Origin: JARBAK01 sp034472185 | GTDB lineage: Bacteria > Pseudomonadota > Alphaproteobacteria > Rickettsiales > Midichloriaceae | Direction: 5' to 3' | DNA length: 64,000 bases | Assembly (NCBI GenBank): GCA_034472185.1 | Contig: JARBAK010000001.1 | Coordinates: 620,001-684,000, forward strand | Shown: one piece after another, positions 61,864-64,000 of the stretch | Layout: every line of letters begins with the position of its first letter | How positions within the stretch are numbered: the stretch's first letter is position 1 | The notes under the pieces: model-generated | What the model saw: the letters and a program-made list of their open reading frames with translations, nothing else | Databases searched by the model: none | What the model was told of the DNA's origin: nothing | Position numbers and translations under genes: made by a program

Positions 61864-61896
61864 ATGAATAGGTCTGATAAATGGCTACTACTATAA
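61864..61896 (+). CDS. Possible 10-codon leader peptide overlapping radA start
   Basis: The strongest Shine-Dalgarno noted in the window (AAAGGAGGT, 61849-61857) lies six bases before ATG 61864, which opens MNRSDKWLLL and stops at TAA 61896. This frame overlaps the radA start (61881) by 16 bases. radA itself has only a weak AGG. The three consecutive CTA leucine codons are notable. It may couple translation to radA or serve as a leader; it could also be chance. Confidence 0.4.
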   Translation: MNRSDKWLLL

Positions 61897-63254
61897 CGCG
61901 AATATATGTATGTCAAAAATGTGGAGCGCAGTACAAAAAATGGCAGGGAAGATGTGACGAATGTGGTGCTTGGGGATCATTGACTGAGGAGACTACTCGT
62001 GGTTCTGAGCCTTCATGTGTTGCAAAAAAAATACGCCCTGCAGTGCAAGCGGTAGATTTAGCTTCTAATGAAGAGGAAATCTCCGTCCTTCGCTATACTA
62101 GTGGCATAGGAGAGTTTGATAGAGTCCTAGGAGGAGGTATGGTAGGCGGATCAGCGGTGCTGATATCTGGAGAACCTGGCATCGGTAAATCTACATTGTT
62201 GCTACAGATTTGTGGGAGTATAGGGAAGTTGGGATTACCGTGTTTTTACATTAGTGGCGAAGAATCTGTAATGCAAATAAAAATGAGAGCTTGGAGATTA
62301 GGTATAACCGCCCCTCAAAACGTCAAACTTTTTACTACTAGCGCACTCAGTGATATTTGCGCCATTTTAGAGGGGCTTACATCTTTAGCTGTGATTGTGG
62401 TGGATTCCGTTCAGACTCTATACTCAGAGGAATTAGAGTCCGCTTCTGGAACTGTAGGGCAAGTACGTACATGTTCTTTGAGGTTGATTAAATTAGCAAA
62501 GATTAAAAATCTTGTACTAATCCTTGTTGGTCAAGTAACAAAAGAAGGCCAAATAGCTGGCCCTAAAATTCTAGAACATATGGTAGATACTGTATTGTAT
62601 TTTGAAGGAGAAAGTTCTCGACAATACAGAATTATTAGGACTGTGAAGAATAGGTTCGGTTCTACAAATGAGATTGGTGTTTTTGAAATGTCTGATAAAG
62701 GCTTGCTAGAGGTATCAACTCCTTCAAGTGTTTTTGTTTCTACTGGTGGCGCTCAAGTAAGTGGATCATGTATATTCGCTGGCATGGAGGGTACTAGGAG
62801 TATTTTAACAGAAGTGCAAGCTTTAGTAGTATCGTCTTTTATCCCTATGCCCCGTAGAGCCGCAATTGGTTCGGATATAACACGTCTTTCTATGCTGATA
62901 GCGATCTTAAATGCGAGACTGAATATAGACCTCAGCAACAAAGAAATATATCTTAATATTGTAGGTGGATTAAAGATAGATGAGCCTGCTTTAGATATAG
63001 CTGTTATTGTGGCACTTTTATCTGCTGCTCGTAATATTCCTATCAGACGCGATACAGTATATTTTGGTGAGGTAGGGTTATCAGGTGAATTAAGGCAGGT
63101 TGCTCAAGTGGAAAGCAGAGTAAAAGAGGCAGAAAAACTTGGTATTAAAAGAGTGATAATGCCCTCAAGTACTAAAAAGAATAATAAAATTAGCGAGAAT
63201 ATTGAAATAGTATGTGTGAAGCATATAACGAATTTATTAAAAATAAATATGTGA
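61881..63254 (+). CDS. radA: DNA repair protein RadA
   Basis: RadA is a RecA-like, DnaB-like motor that drives branch migration during recombination. The 457-aa product has the N-terminal zinc finger (YVCQKCGAQYKKWQGRCDECG), the Walker A GEPGIGKSTLLLQ near residue 100, and the RadA signature KNRFGSTNEIGVFEM near residue 255. The C-terminal Lon-like domain has VGGLKIDEPALDIAV and VYFGEVGLSGELRQV. An in-frame stop lies right before ATG 61881, so that start is fixed unless a frameshift is involved. The cvpA-like gene follows after 26 bases. Confidence 0.97.
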   Translation: MATTITRIYVCQKCGAQYKKWQGRCDECGAWGSLTEETTRGSEPSCVAKKIRPAVQAVDLASNEEEISVLRYTSGIGEFDRVLGGGMVGGSAVLISGEPGIGKSTLLLQICGSIGKLGLPCFYISGEESVMQIKMRAWRLGITAPQNVKLFTTSALSDICAILEGLTSLAVIVVDSVQTLYSEELESASGTVGQVRTCSLRLIKLAKIKNLVLILVGQVTKEGQIAGPKILEHMVDTVLYFEGESSRQYRIIRTVKNRFGSTNEIGVFEMSDKGLLEVSTPSSVFVSTGGAQVSGSCIFAGMEGTRSILTEVQALVVSSFIPMPRRAAIGSDITRLSMLIAILNARLNIDLSNKEIYLNIVGGLKIDEPALDIAVIVALLSAARNIPIRRDTVYFGEVGLSGELRQVAQVESRVKEAEKLGIKRVIMPSSTKKNNKISENIEIVCVKHITNLLKINM

Positions 63255-63280
63255 AAGAGAGTATAAACTTTACTATCTAA

Positions 63281-64000
63281 ATGATTATGTCTGTTACTTG
63301 GACTGGATTGGATGTCTTTTGTGGGATAACAATCCTATTATCTACTCTGTTCGCGTTAAATCGAGGTCTAATCGCTTCTGTTTTAAGCTTAATTGGTTGG
63401 ATTCTATCTATAGCTATAACACACTATTCTTTTCCATATATGGAGCCATTCTTGGAAGCAAAAATGGGACCTTTTTTAGCCGTAGCTGTTGGATATGCAA
63501 CTATTTTGCTAATAATGCTGATTGTATTTGCGATTATGAATCACATGATTGCTGGTGTATTTGGCAAATTTAGATGTGGCACTTTAGATCGTATATTGGG
63601 AATGTTTTTTGGAATTTTTCGAGGCGTTATCGTAAGTGTATTGTTTTTTTTATGTTTTATGTCTTTATTTAATTTTATAGAAGGAAATGGAGAAACCGAT
63701 CCATCATTTAAAAATGAGAAGAAATTGCCAAATTTCATTAAAAACGCTGCTTCTTATGGATTTTTACAGAAAGGACGAAGTGTGTTATTAGGATATTTAT
63801 CGGACGATTTATATAAGAGATTCGATAATTTAGATAATATAGAGAGCTCGGATATTTCCTCAGGAAAAGACACAAATGTTGTAATCGCAATACGTAAATT
63901 AACAAATTATGTTACACCTGACGATTTAAAGGGAGTTGAGTCTAAGACTCGATCTTTTGGAGCTACACATTCAGATTATGATGTTGCGATGTATGCTCTA
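63281..64000 (+). CDS. cvpA: CvpA-family membrane protein (runs off window end)
   Basis: The frame from ATG 63281 (another in-frame ATG at 63287) is open through base 64000, giving 240 residues without a stop. It has four membrane helices: TGLDVFCGITILLSTLFALN, RGLIASVLSLIGWILSIAI, PFLAVAVGYATILLIMLIV, and the LDRILGMFFGIFRGVIVSVL segment, which carries the CvpA signature DRxxGxxFGxxRG. A soluble C-terminal part follows. CvpA proteins are inner-membrane proteins linked to colicin V production and bile/envelope tolerance in other bacteria. It is likely co-transcribed with radA; the classic partner purF is not visible. Confidence 0.9.
   Translation, partial: MIMSVTWTGLDVFCGITILLSTLFALNRGLIASVLSLIGWILSIAITHYSFPYMEPFLEAKMGPFLAVAVGYATILLIMLIVFAIMNHMIAGVFGKFRCGTLDRILGMFFGIFRGVIVSVLFFLCFMSLFNFIEGNGETDPSFKNEKKLPNFIKNAASYGFLQKGRSVLLGYLSDDLYKRFDNLDNIESSDISSGKDTNVVIAIRKLTNYVTPDDLKGVESKTRSFGATHSDYDVAMYAL

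Overview
The window reads as chromosome of a reduced, AT-rich alphaproteobacterial endosymbiont of the order Rickettsiales. Support comes from the gene families (rickettsial-type VirB8/VirB9, an NtrY-like kinase, a DUF3576 lipoprotein, an XRE regulator of the alphaproteobacterial type, AddA/AddB), from scattered ribosomal and ATP synthase genes, and from many single-gene transcription units. Lipid A/Kdo genes (lpxD, kdsD, waaA, lpxK) and peptidoglycan/division genes (murB, murF, murJ, uppS, dapE, ftsQ) occur together. This argues against Anaplasma/Ehrlichia-type cells, which lack LPS, and fits Rickettsiaceae or Midichloriaceae-like lineages. The exact genus cannot be told from the sequence alone. 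No rRNA, CRISPR array, insertion sequence or prophage was seen.

Layout. 1-4.4 kb: 5' part of uvrA, gyrB, tRNA-Cys and rpsU, all on the minus strand. 4.5-7.9 kb: virB8-virB9, an RDD membrane protein and lpxD on the plus strand. 8.0-10.3 kb: tRNA-Pro, a porin and a DUF3576 lipoprotein. 10.5-12.9 kb: kdsD, glyA and tRNA-Leu on the minus strand. 13-16 kb: ruvA, a DMT transporter and waaA on the plus strand. 16-18.6 kb: rplO-secY-adk, a fragment of the spc operon. 18.8-21.9 kb: murB, murJ and an SH3 protein on the plus strand. 21.9-27.9 kb: obgE-uppS-cdsA-murF-ligA, a dense minus-strand cluster. 28-31.7 kb: an amino-acid permease, tRNA-Thr, dapE and ftsQ. 31.8-35.5 kb: rpmB, gatB, a FlgN-like small protein and an MscS channel on the minus strand. 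35.6-42.3 kb: addB and addA on the plus strand with a DsbA-like gene between them on the opposite strand. 42.4-43.8 kb: a decayed stretch with two reading frames broken by frameshifts. 43.8-54.1 kb: a minus-strand unit running from a 1087-aa unknown protein through rluC, coaD, atpC, thrS and infC to mutS. 54.2-64 kb: an M16 protease, a response regulator, gatC, a second DMT transporter, an NtrY-like kinase, lpxK, an XRE regulator, radA and the start of a cvpA-like gene.

How the genes fit together. Envelope building is the main theme: lipid A acylation and phosphorylation, Kdo precursor and transfer, undecaprenyl phosphate, muropeptide steps, lipid II flipping and FtsQ. Import functions (APC permease, two DMT carriers, porin) suit a host-dependent life. 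Recombination and repair (uvrA, ruvA, ligA, mutS, radA, AddAB) are well represented. The AddAB pair looks helicase-competent but nuclease-deficient: AddA stops right after the last helicase motif, and AddB has lost the lysine of its DxK nuclease motif.

Points most worth a second look are the 1087-aa helical protein translationally linked to rluC, the nuclease-less AddAB, the virB8-virB9 pair without virB10, a possible AUA start for infC, a strong Shine-Dalgarno that serves a 10-codon leader overlapping radA, and palindromes near the XRE regulator.
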